Source of the DNA: an uncultured Roseobacter sp.
GTDB taxonomy: Bacteria > Pseudomonadota > Alphaproteobacteria > Rhodobacterales > Rhodobacteraceae
NCBI RefSeq assembly: GCF_947492555.1
Contig: NZ_CANLNE010000004.1
Span: 1 to 64,000, forward strand
Direction of reading: 5' to 3'
DNA: 64,000 nt
Part shown: positions 1-7,578 of the stretch, in pieces
How positions within the stretch are numbered: the first letter of the stretch is position 1
Layout of the letters: every line of letters starts with the position of its first letter
The notes under the pieces: generated by a model
Database searches by the model: none
Told to the model about the DNA's origin: nothing
The model's input: the letters and a program-made list of their open reading frames with translations, nothing else
Position numbers and translations under genes: made by a program

Positions 1-96
1 GGCGCCGACATGATCAGCGACCTGCACGGCACCGGCGACTACCGCGCACATCTCACCGCCGTCATGACAAAACGCGCGGTTAAAGACGCCGCGTGA
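1..96 (+). CDS. C-terminal end of a molybdopterin dehydrogenase FAD-binding (CoxM-type) subunit, partial
   Basis: Only the last 31 codons are in the window, in frame from base 1 to a TGA at 94-96. The tail reads DLHGTGDYRAHLTAVMTKRAV, which is the usual ending of the medium, FAD-binding subunit of xanthine dehydrogenase / CO dehydrogenase-like enzymes (a D-x-x-GT/S-x-x-YR-x-HL-x-x-V-x-x-RA pattern). Such subunits pass electrons from the molybdenum subunit and the 2Fe-2S subunit to an acceptor. The partner genes must lie upstream, outside the window. Family assignment rests on this short tail alone, so the substrate cannot be given. Confidence 0.6.
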   Translation, partial: GADMISDLHGTGDYRAHLTAVMTKRAVKDAA

Positions 97-106
97 AGGC
101 TGAAAA

Positions 107-985
107 CTAGAGGGTGATCAACTCACCCTGCATGGACACCAGCGTCACGCGACCCAGGTCGTGTGACGCTTTTTTGATCTCTGTGATCTGGTCAATATCC
201 GCCAAGACCAGAGCGGTGGACAAGCTATCCGCCAGTGTCGCTGTTGGCGCCTCAACGGAGACCGTCGACCACCGTGGCCCGGCGACAGGGTGGAGGATGT
301 GAGCTGCGGGACCAATGGACATGGCACCGGGGCTTGATGTGGCGATGGCCGCATCCGTCACCGTACGCGTGCCCAGATGACCCCATGTCGGGTCGCTCAG
401 TCCCAGACGCCATGGACCGCCGACCGCACGATACTCGCCGATGTTCACCAGCACGTTTTGCATGCCTTGGGCTTTCAGTGCTTGGGTGATTTCATCCGTG
501 GCAAAGCCCTGGGCAATGCCGTTGAACGTCAGGGCCTGACCTTTGCTCAGCGTGATCTTTTGAACACCAAAACGTACCCTGCGCCAGCCGACGGCCTTTT
601 GCGCGACATCCGTGTTTTCGCCCGTGGCAAGGGCGTGCCAGAGGGTTTGTACGGTCGCATCAAAGAGCCCACCGGTCACTTCAAAAGCGTGATCTGCAGC
701 CCGCATTAGCGCCAGGAATCGGGCATCCGGGGTGTGCAGCGCGCCCTTGGTATTCAGTTGTGACAGGGCCGAGGTGGGATTGTAGAGGCTGAAGAGTTTT
801 TCGATTTCGGCAATCTGCGCGCGCGCCTTCCGCAGAGCCGCCATGGCGGGCGGTTTCGGGCCGCGCAGGGTGATTGACACATCCGCGCCAAAGGCACGCC
901 CTTGCCACGTATGCGCTTGCGCAAACCCCGGTGCGCATGCGAATCCCGCAGAAATGGTCAGGAAACGGCGTCTGCTCAGACTCAT
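107..985 (-). CDS. apbE: FAD:protein FMN transferase (ApbE family)
   Basis: A 292-residue ApbE-family protein, which attaches FMN from FAD to a Ser/Thr of a target flavoprotein on the periplasmic side. The N-terminus MSLSRRRFLTISAGFACAPG has a twin-arginine-like RRRF motif followed by a hydrophobic stretch, so it is probably exported or anchored. Family blocks seen are FNGIAQGFATDEI with LVNIGEY shortly after, and the ATSSPGAMSIGPAAHILHP block near residue 230. The start is set at 985 because its ATG overlaps the NosR-like gene stop as ATGA (bases 982-985); a longer frame to 1042 exists but lies inside that gene. The coupling strongly suggests that the NosR-like protein is its substrate, an inference backed by known NosR/ApbE (NosX) partnerships. 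Confidence 0.9.
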   Translation of the reverse strand: MSLSRRRFLTISAGFACAPGFAQAHTWQGRAFGADVSITLRGPKPPAMAALRKARAQIAEIEKLFSLYNPTSALSQLNTKGALHTPDARFLALMRAADHAFEVTGGLFDATVQTLWHALATGENTDVAQKAVGWRRVRFGVQKITLSKGQALTFNGIAQGFATDEITQALKAQGMQNVLVNIGEYRAVGGPWRLGLSDPTWGHLGTRTVTDAAIATSSPGAMSIGPAAHILHPVAGPRWSTVSVEAPTATLADSLSTALVLADIDQITEIKKASHDLGRVTLVSMQGELITL

Positions 986-3093
986 TCGGCGGCCACCTTT
1001 TGCAGACTGCGGCCTTTGCCCGCGAGGATGAGCGGCACGCATTGACGTTCGTCGTCGTGGATGGTGACGCAGTCAAGGCATTGGAAGCACTCGGAATACT
1101 GGATCTCGCCGGTCTTCTTGATGGCGCCGTAGCTGCATTTGACCTTGCACAGCTGGCAGGGTGTACCGCATTCGGTGCGTCGGGCAATCCAGTCGCGACC
1201 CCGGATCAGTCCACCAATGGCCATCACCGCGCCGAGCGGGCAGAGATACCGGCAGAACCCTTTGAACAGCACCATGGACAGGAGCAGCAGGCCGACGGCG
1301 TAGGCGACGTAGTACCATTCGCGGATGAAAAAGGTCGTGACGGCGGTCTTAAAGGGTTCAACCTCAATGGCTTGGTCCAGCCGGGCAGGGGCGGTGAACA
1401 GAATGGCGACGAGACCCGCGAGGACGACGTACTTCAAGAGTTTCAGCCGGTCATCCCAGAGGGCGTTCGGTTCGATTTGCGGCAGGCGGAGCAGGCGCCC
1501 CAGGTGGGCGGTGAATTCCTGCATCGCGCCGAACGGGCAGAGCCAGCCGCAAAAGAGACCGCGCCCCCAAAGGACAAAACCGATGATCGTGACGGCCCAG
1601 AGTATGAGCGAAAAGGGATCATAGAGGAGGAAGGCATAGCTGCCCCCTTCGAACGCTGTCCGGATCACGGCCAGTGGCGTGGCAATGGAGAGCTGGCCCT
1701 GACCCCACCAGCCGACGAAACCTGTCATGAAAGCAAGGATCGCGAGGCGGATTGGCGTGAAATGCCGATATCCCGCCAGCCGGTTCAGCGAAAGACCCAG
1801 CAGCATCAGCAGGCCGGTGAGGAAAACACCCAGTAGGATCAGGTCAGAGGCGCGATTGCGCAGGGCATCCACCCAGGGCGGGGCCGGTTTGACCACCTCC
1901 TGACGGGCAAAGAAGCGTTCGGGGGCTTGGTAAGGCACCTCGAACGTCACCGACCCGATTTCCGGTTGAAAGACACCGTGTTCGCGCAGCGCCTTGATAT
2001 GCAATTCCCATTCCGCGGTTGGATCAAACCCCAGACGCCGGTCCGTGCGCAGGATCAGGGCGGTGCCATCGCGGATGTCTTCGGGCACGGTGTCCTGCAT
2101 CTCCAAGTAGATATCGGCGTCGCGAAAGGCGATTGGGAACCCACCCTGTTCCGCGCTGATCAGGTCGGGGGCTGTGTTGCGGACAAAGTCATCTGTGATC
2201 AGGCCGTGCCGTGCTGTTTCCACGACCAGCACGGGCTCGTCCATTGTGGAGATCGACATGAACTGTTCCAGCTCGGCGAGGCTGTCGTCGGATAGAACCG
2301 CGCGGGCAATGGAATGCGGCCCGATGTCGATCACCCAAAGGTCCAGATAGGTCTCGTCGGGGTAATCGGTGGCCTCTGGGTCGTCGTCTTCCCACAGGGT
2401 ACCTGCGAAGGCCGCATCCACCTCCGCATTGCTGACAACCCGGCGCACGGCGATGCCTTGCGTCACCAGATCGTCCCATGTGAGGTCTTCGGTGTACTCC
2501 TGGTCCGGATAGGCGGGTGGGCCGGTGGCAATCCCGCCCATCTTTTCGCGGGCCACCTGCAGGGTTGCGGCCAGCACGCTTTCATGAGCGATGCGGACGC
2601 TGGCCGTCGCTTTGGTCACCCCGTCCAGATAGACCAGTGCTGATCCATCGCCGCCCGATCCGTAAGGTGTGCCAACCACAAGGCTGTCGGTGATCGAATG
2701 GCCACGGTATTGCTCGAAGAACTTATGGAACGGCGCCTGTCCAAGGCCGGACACAAAGATCGGTTCGTTATGCGACAGGAGTTTCACATCCAGAAACCGA
2801 CCGTCCAGATCGAGCACGACCAGCACGTTGATGGGCGCGCCTGAAAAGCCTGGCAGCGGTGCCATCGGTTCCGTCTCAAACACATAGCCCGCATTCGCGC
2901 CCCCCGAATTCAGGAGTTGCCAGACACCGGTGTCGCTGATCTGCTCCCCCAGCGACATAGGCGGTGCGATATGGGGTTCCAGGGCCTCACGGGACAAAGG
3001 CTCGGCCGTTCCCTGTACGGTGGTGACCGCCCAGAAAAGCAAGGCCGTTAACGCCCCTAGTGCGCGTGCAGCTGCAGTCTCTCTCCCTGTCAT
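982..3093 (-). CDS. NosR/NirI-family membrane FMN/iron-sulfur protein
   Basis: A 703-residue protein of the NosR/NirI type. After an N-terminal signal/anchor comes a periplasmic FMN-binding domain with a DGVTKATAS stretch whose threonine fits the covalent FMN site. Several membrane helices follow (about residues 420-630) carrying two C-x3-CP motifs, CGWLCP (C515, C519) and CRYLCP (C614, C618). The end is a ferredoxin-like cysteine-rich region (CGTPCQLCKVKC and CFQCLDC). The family moves electrons across the membrane to periplasmic enzymes, classically nitrous oxide reductase. No nosZ lies here. The gene is divergent from pqqABCDE, so a role in electron flow linked to quinoprotein oxidation is possible but inferred. 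It is followed by apbE with an ATGA overlap. Confidence 0.88.
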   Translation of the reverse strand: MTGRETAAARALGALTALLFWAVTTVQGTAEPLSREALEPHIAPPMSLGEQISDTGVWQLLNSGGANAGYVFETEPMAPLPGFSGAPINVLVVLDLDGRFLDVKLLSHNEPIFVSGLGQAPFHKFFEQYRGHSITDSLVVGTPYGSGGDGSALVYLDGVTKATASVRIAHESVLAATLQVAREKMGGIATGPPAYPDQEYTEDLTWDDLVTQGIAVRRVVSNAEVDAAFAGTLWEDDDPEATDYPDETYLDLWVIDIGPHSIARAVLSDDSLAELEQFMSISTMDEPVLVVETARHGLITDDFVRNTAPDLISAEQGGFPIAFRDADIYLEMQDTVPEDIRDGTALILRTDRRLGFDPTAEWELHIKALREHGVFQPEIGSVTFEVPYQAPERFFARQEVVKPAPPWVDALRNRASDLILLGVFLTGLLMLLGLSLNRLAGYRHFTPIRLAILAFMTGFVGWWGQGQLSIATPLAVIRTAFEGGSYAFLLYDPFSLILWAVTIIGFVLWGRGLFCGWLCPFGAMQEFTAHLGRLLRLPQIEPNALWDDRLKLLKYVVLAGLVAILFTAPARLDQAIEVEPFKTAVTTFFIREWYYVAYAVGLLLLSMVLFKGFCRYLCPLGAVMAIGGLIRGRDWIARRTECGTPCQLCKVKCSYGAIKKTGEIQYSECFQCLDCVTIHDDERQCVPLILAGKGRSLQKVAAE

Positions 3094-3259
3094 GGCGCTG
3101 ATCCTAGGCTCGCGCAGGCACCTGTCCTATGGGACTAAGGTATGATCCTTCTCCCGATGTTTGGATAAAGCAAATAGGAGCGTGACCTCATCCAAAGGTC
3201 GCATTTTCCGATCAGACCTTTATATGTTAGCTATTGGAGACATTCAGAGGAGGAACGAC
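3094..3259. promoter_or_regulatory. Divergent promoter region between the NosR-like gene and pqqA
   Basis: These 166 bases must hold the promoters of both divergent units. A short inverted repeat GTCC-TATG-GGAC lies at 3124-3135, within about 30 bases of the NosR-like start codon, and could be an operator for a response regulator. An AT-rich stretch, TTTATATGTTAGCTAT, near 3219-3234 may contain the pqqA -10 region. The ribosome-binding site of pqqA is GAGGAGGAA at 3247-3255. The operator is a guess from symmetry only. Confidence 0.4.
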
Positions 3260-3367
3260 ATGGCTTGGAGCAAACCGAAGGCCCGGGAAATTAAATGCGG
3301 CATGGAAATCAACATGTATGGCCCCGGCGAAGATGATGAGCGTGGCGGTGACCGCGACGTGATCTGA
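3260..3367 (+). CDS. pqqA: PqqA, precursor peptide of pyrroloquinoline quinone
   Basis: A 35-residue peptide starting MAWSKPKAREIKCGMEINMY. It contains the conserved E-x3-Y motif (Glu16 and Tyr20); these two residues are cross-linked by PqqE and become the PQQ skeleton. The strong ribosome-binding site GAGGAGGAA ends five bases before the ATG. The tail after Tyr20 is 15 residues long and rich in Asp and Glu, longer than the tail of the classical 23-24 residue peptides but familiar from alphaproteobacteria. It is the first gene of the pqq operon, 21 bases before pqqB. Confidence 0.96.
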   Translation: MAWSKPKAREIKCGMEINMYGPGEDDERGGDRDVI

Positions 3368-3388
3368 ATCATCCGCTGATTCAACATT

Positions 3389-4279
3389 ATGAAGATTCTT
3401 ATTCTTGGGGCAGCCGCCGGTGGTGGGCTGCCCCAATGGAATTGTGGGTGCCAGAATTGCGCCGATGCACGGGCGGGCAAGCTGCCTGTGATGACGCAGT
3501 CGTCGATTGCGGTTTCGGCTGATGGCGAGACTTGGGCGGTCCTGAACGCCTCCCCGGATATCTCTGCACAGCTGCTGCGAACCCCGCAGCTGCATCCCAA
3601 ATCGCTGCGGCATACGCCAATCGGGGCGGTCGTGCTGACCAATGGCGATATCGACCACATCGCCGGGCTGCTGACATTGCGCGAAAAGACCGCTTTTAAG
3701 CTTTACGCCACATCTGCAGGCATGGAGATCACGTCGAGCAATTCCGTTTTCAACGTGCTGGATGCCGATCTGGTTGGGCGTGAGACGATCCATCTTGATA
3801 CGCCTTTCGAACCGGTGCCAGGCCTGCGGGTCACGCCCTTTGCGGTGCCGGGTAAGGTGGCCTTGTTCCTGGAAGACGAGGCCGCGTTGGATCTTGAAGC
3901 GGTGGGAGAGCAGACCGTTGGGCTGCTGCTGGAAACGCAAGGTCGGCGCGCGGCCTATGTGCCCGGCTGCGCGACGGTACCGGATTGGTTGCTTGACCGG
4001 CTGGCAGGCGTGGATTTCCTGCTCTTTGACGGCACGGTCTGGGAAAATGACGATATGGCGCGCACGGGCACCGGGCAGAAAACCGGCGCACGCATGGGGC
4101 ATATCGCGCTCAACGGTGCGGAGGGGTCGATTGCGCGGCTCGCAGGTCTGGAGGCGCGCAAGATGTTCGTGCACATCAACAACACCAACCCCATTCTGCA
4201 GCCAGACAGCGCCGAACGGGCTGCTGTGACCGCCGCCGGATGGGAGATTGCCCATGACGGGATGGAGATATCGCTGTGA
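3389..4279 (+). CDS. pqqB: PqqB, PQQ biosynthesis metallo-hydrolase-fold protein
   Basis: A 296-residue protein beginning MKILILGAAAGGGLPQWNCG, the hallmark PqqB N-terminus including the C-x-C-x2-C segment (WNCGCQNC). It has the metallo-beta-lactamase fold with a degenerate metal motif (NGDIDHIAGLL) and the late block HINNTNPIL. PqqB acts on the cross-linked PqqA-derived Glu-Tyr intermediate, reported as a hydroxylase, in the cytoplasm. Its stop overlaps the pqqC start as GTGA at 4276-4279, so translation is coupled. Confidence 0.96.
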   Translation: MKILILGAAAGGGLPQWNCGCQNCADARAGKLPVMTQSSIAVSADGETWAVLNASPDISAQLLRTPQLHPKSLRHTPIGAVVLTNGDIDHIAGLLTLREKTAFKLYATSAGMEITSSNSVFNVLDADLVGRETIHLDTPFEPVPGLRVTPFAVPGKVALFLEDEAALDLEAVGEQTVGLLLETQGRRAAYVPGCATVPDWLLDRLAGVDFLLFDGTVWENDDMARTGTGQKTGARMGHIALNGAEGSIARLAGLEARKMFVHINNTNPILQPDSAERAAVTAAGWEIAHDGMEISL

Positions 4280-5016
4280 CCCAAGCCCCTGATCGTGCTG
4301 CGTTCGAGGCGCGCCTGCGCAAGATTGGCGAGGAACGGTATCACGACAAGCATCCGTTCCATCACCTGCTGCATTCAGGGGGTTGCACACCGGATCAAGT
4401 GCGCGCCTGGGTGATCAATCGCTATTATTACCAGTCCCGTATCCCGATGAAGGATGCGGCCTTTCTGTCGCGCGTGAGCGATCCCGGGTTGCGGCGCAGT
4501 TGGCGGCGCCGGATTGAGGATCACGACGGCACCGAAGCGGGCACGGGCGGCATTCACCGCTGGCTGAAGCTGGCCGAAGGTGTCGGGCTGGACCCCGACT
4601 ATGTGTCCTCGGCGCAGGGCGTACTGCCCGCCACGCGCTTTGCCGTCGATGCCTACGTTCGGTTCGTGCGGGACGAGCCGATGTTGCCAGCGGTGGCCTC
4701 CTCGCTCACCGAACTCTTTGCCCCGAAAATCCACAAGGACCGGATTGCGGGGCTGCTGGAACACTATGACTTCGCAAATGCCGAGACGATTTCCTATTTC
4801 CAGCACCGGTTGAGCGAAGCTCCACGGGACGTGGCCTTTGGTCTGGGCTGGGTGCTGGATCATGCGGTCACGCAGGCGGATCAAGACGCCGCCGCAAATG
4901 CGCTCATCTTCAAGACAGAGGTGCTGTGGTCGCAGCTGGATGCGCTCCATTCTGCCTATGTTGACCCGGGTCGCATTCCGCCCGGGGCCTGGCAACCGGG
5001 CGAAGGTCTGTTGTGA
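4276..5016 (+). CDS. pqqC: PqqC, pyrroloquinoline-quinone synthase
   Basis: A 246-residue cofactor-free oxidase that catalyses the last ring closure and eight-electron oxidation giving PQQ. The family block RYHDKHPFHHLLHSG lies at about residues 17-31, followed by the helical bundle with WVINRYYYQSRIPMKDA. The GTG start at 4276 overlaps the pqqB stop. The length is normal for the family. The stop TGA (5014-5016) overlaps the pqqD start. Confidence 0.96.
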   Translation: MTQAPDRAAFEARLRKIGEERYHDKHPFHHLLHSGGCTPDQVRAWVINRYYYQSRIPMKDAAFLSRVSDPGLRRSWRRRIEDHDGTEAGTGGIHRWLKLAEGVGLDPDYVSSAQGVLPATRFAVDAYVRFVRDEPMLPAVASSLTELFAPKIHKDRIAGLLEHYDFANAETISYFQHRLSEAPRDVAFGLGWVLDHAVTQADQDAAANALIFKTEVLWSQLDALHSAYVDPGRIPPGAWQPGEGLL

Positions 5017-5291
5017 TGGGACCTGCGGATGTCCCCTCTCTGCCGCGCGGGGTGCGTCGACATTTCGACCGGGTGCGTGACACCCCGGTGCTGCTGGGCC
5101 CGGAGCGGGTGTTGATGCTGGACCAGATCGGTTGTGCGGTGCTGGATCACGTCGACGGGCAAGCGAGCATCGATCAGATTTCCGATACGCTGGCCGGGCT
5201 TTATGATGCGGAGAAATCCGAGATCATGGCGGATGTAATCGCCTATCTGGGGGACCTCGCGGACAAGCGTCTGCTGGACGTCAGGACATGA
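5016..5291 (+). CDS. pqqD: PqqD, PqqA-binding chaperone
   Basis: A 91-residue small protein that binds PqqA and presents it to the radical SAM enzyme PqqE. The sequence from LPRGVRRHFDRVRDTPVLLGPERV through the helical C-terminus (YLGDLADKRLLDV) fits the winged-helix RiPP recognition fold. ATG at 5016 is chosen (TGATG with the pqqC stop); a GTG at 5013 is an equally possible start one codon earlier. The stop overlaps pqqE as ATGA. Confidence 0.94.
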   Translation: MGPADVPSLPRGVRRHFDRVRDTPVLLGPERVLMLDQIGCAVLDHVDGQASIDQISDTLAGLYDAEKSEIMADVIAYLGDLADKRLLDVRT

Positions 5292-6367
5292 CCAACGCGC
5301 CGCTTGCCATGCTTGCTGAGTTGACGCACCGTTGCCCGCTGGCCTGCCCCTATTGCTCCAACCCGCAGGAATTGACGGCGAAGGATCGGGAGCTGTCTAC
5401 CGAGCAATGGGCCGATATTTTTGAACAAGCTGCAGGTCTTGGAGTGTTGCAGCTGCACCTGTCGGGCGGGGAGCCCGCATCGCGCCGGGACATCGTCGAA
5501 TTGGTGGCTGCTGCGCGGGATGCAGGGCTCTACACCAATCTGATCACCTCCGGCATTGGCCTGACGCCAAGACGTCTGCAGGCGCTGGAGGATGCAGGTC
5601 TCGACCATATCCAACTGTCGGTGCAGGGGGTGAATGCCCGGATCGCCGACCGGATTGGCGGCTACAAGGGCGGATTTGATCGCAAGATGCATGTGGCGGA
5701 TCACATCGCCCAAATGGGTTTTCCGCTGACTCTGAATGCGGTGATGCACCGCGAAAACCTAGACGATCTGGAGGCCACGATCGAGATGGCTGTCCGTCTG
5801 GGCGCGCGCCGGATCGAAGTGGCCTGTGTGCAGTTCCAGGGCTGGGCGCTGAGCAATCGTGCGGCATTGCAGCCGAGCCGCGATCAGGTGGATGAAGCCA
5901 AGCGGATCGTGCGCGCCGCGACGGAACGGCTGCGCGGCACGCTGGTTATCGATTTTGTGCCCCCCGATTACTATTCCGATTTCCCCAAGGCCTGCATGAA
6001 CGGATGGGGCTCGACCGGGGTCAACATCACACCGGACGGCACCGTTCTGCCCTGTCACGCGGCCGAGACCATTCCCGGCCTCACCTTTGCGCGGGTGACG
6101 GAGCAACCGCTGCGCGACGTCTGGTATGACAGCCCGGCGTTCAATGCCTATCGCGGGACGGATTGGCTGCCGGACCTGTGCCAAAGCTGCGAACGGCGCG
6201 ATATTGATTTTGGCGGTTGTCGCTGTCAGGCGATGGCGGTTCTGGGTGATCCTTCGGCAACGGACCCGGTGTGCCGAAAGTCCCCGGGCCGCGCGGCGTT
6301 GGACGCGCTGCTGGTGCAGGAAGTGAGCACCGTCGATGTGCCCGATTTCATCTATCGTAGGCTCTGA
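5288..6367 (+). CDS. pqqE: PqqE, radical SAM PqqA Glu-Tyr cross-linking enzyme
   Basis: A 359-residue radical SAM/SPASM protein that forms the carbon-carbon bond between Glu16 and Tyr20 of PqqA. The radical SAM cluster motif C-x3-C-x2-C is at Cys16, Cys20 and Cys23 (CPLACPYC), followed by the SAM-binding LSGGEP. The C-terminal part has the cysteine-rich auxiliary-cluster region (LPCHAAETIPG, LCQSCERRDIDFGGCRCQ, and a late VCRKSP). It ends the operon; no PQQ-dependent dehydrogenase follows in this window. A weak hairpin (GCGAA-TAG-TTCGC, about 6377-6389) lies just downstream but lacks a U-tract. Confidence 0.96.
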   Translation: MTNAPLAMLAELTHRCPLACPYCSNPQELTAKDRELSTEQWADIFEQAAGLGVLQLHLSGGEPASRRDIVELVAAARDAGLYTNLITSGIGLTPRRLQALEDAGLDHIQLSVQGVNARIADRIGGYKGGFDRKMHVADHIAQMGFPLTLNAVMHRENLDDLEATIEMAVRLGARRIEVACVQFQGWALSNRAALQPSRDQVDEAKRIVRAATERLRGTLVIDFVPPDYYSDFPKACMNGWGSTGVNITPDGTVLPCHAAETIPGLTFARVTEQPLRDVWYDSPAFNAYRGTDWLPDLCQSCERRDIDFGGCRCQAMAVLGDPSATDPVCRKSPGRAALDALLVQEVSTVDVPDFIYRRL

Positions 6368-6618
6368 CGACCCCGCGAATAGTTCGCCCTCGCGTGTCTC
6401 AAAAGCAAGGTCCTTCCCCCCTGTCGCAAACCTGAAAATCTTTTGAAAGCAGCGCCTTGGGTTTGTCTCCGCACTTCCCGATTGCGTACGATCACACAAC
6501 TGCAGGGTGCGTTGCGATAAACGAAACCCTTGCCAGATCACGCCTCTATGCGCTTTAATAGCTGTTAATATTTTAATTATTTCTACTTTTTCCGGTCATT
6601 TTAAGCTGGAGGATTATT

Positions 6619-7566
6619 GTGGGTAGCCCCCGAATTATTTGCGTATTTGTCGCGGCTCTTTTTCTTTCTGCCTGCGCTGTACTACCCAAAAATGAACTCG
6701 CCGCCTACGCGGACAGCGTATCGAACACCAAGGCGGCTGGGGATCTGATCCTCGACGAGGTGTCGGCGGTGTTGGTCACGGATAGCGGGCCAAAAGCGAC
6801 CTCCTGCGCGCGCAATGCGCAGGGGTATCGCCCCTGTTTCCGGGTCGAATTTGCCCTAGGCGAGGAGGGGGTGCGTGTTAACGAGCACCCCGATATCCAG
6901 GTCCGCCGTCTGGCATTGGCGGTTCTGGAGACCTATTCCGAGATATTGCTCGATGTCTCCGCTGGCAGACCTGCGTCGGTGATTGCGCAACGGGGCAAGG
7001 AGTTGGGCGCGCTGAACACGGCGGTGACGGCACTTTTTGCCGGGACAGGCGTCGTTCTTGCCGAACTGCCCATTGCGGGTGTGACCAATATTGCTGAACG
7101 GCTTGTCACCGCCGCCACGCAGAATGCCGCATCCCGTTCGGTGCTGAAACTGGAGCCGGATATTCGGTCGTTGATCGGTCTTATGATCGATGACACGCCC
7201 GCGCTTTATGCTGTCTACGTTTCGCAATTTGTCGGTTCGGTGAAGCAGACATCGATTGCCCTGAACCGGGCCCGTCTGGACGGTAAGACCGAAGAGCAGG
7301 CACGCTTGCAGCGCAAGCTCGACGCGCTGCGCAGCCCCGAAGGCAACGCGGCCAAGGCGATCCTTTTTGAAAGCGCCCTGACCGACTACGTGAAGCTCTT
7401 GGATCGGTCCGACAAGACGCTGGTGTCGCTGCGCGAGGCGATCACGTTGGAGACCGTCAATTCCGTTGAAAGAAGCACTGAATTTGTCCGCAGGGCGACG
7501 GAGACCCGCATTTTGCTGGAGAGCGTCCTGACTGATTTGAAAGACCTCAGAGATAAAGATCGTTGA
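6619..7566 (+). CDS. Predicted lipoprotein of unknown function
   Basis: A 315-residue protein with a lipoprotein signal: a short N-region, a hydrophobic stretch and the lipobox LSAC with Cys19. The rest is mostly helical, with a segment around residues 150-165 (LFAGTGVVLAELPIAGVTNIAERLV) that is moderately hydrophobic, and a charged helical C-terminus. The start is GTG at 6619, supported by CTGGAGGATT upstream. I do not recognise the family. It lies 12 bases before the cell-wall hydrolase gene, so the two probably form an operon; an envelope role is plausible but inferred. Confidence 0.75.
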   Translation: MGSPRIICVFVAALFLSACAVLPKNELAAYADSVSNTKAAGDLILDEVSAVLVTDSGPKATSCARNAQGYRPCFRVEFALGEEGVRVNEHPDIQVRRLALAVLETYSEILLDVSAGRPASVIAQRGKELGALNTAVTALFAGTGVVLAELPIAGVTNIAERLVTAATQNAASRSVLKLEPDIRSLIGLMIDDTPALYAVYVSQFVGSVKQTSIALNRARLDGKTEEQARLQRKLDALRSPEGNAAKAILFESALTDYVKLLDRSDKTLVSLREAITLETVNSVERSTEFVRRATETRILLESVLTDLKDLRDKDR

Positions 7567-7578
7567 TCGGAGTGTGAG

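Noticed and set aside
3227-4390. Antisense open frame across pqqA and pqqB
   Set aside because: It is the complement of conserved pqq genes and lacks any domain.
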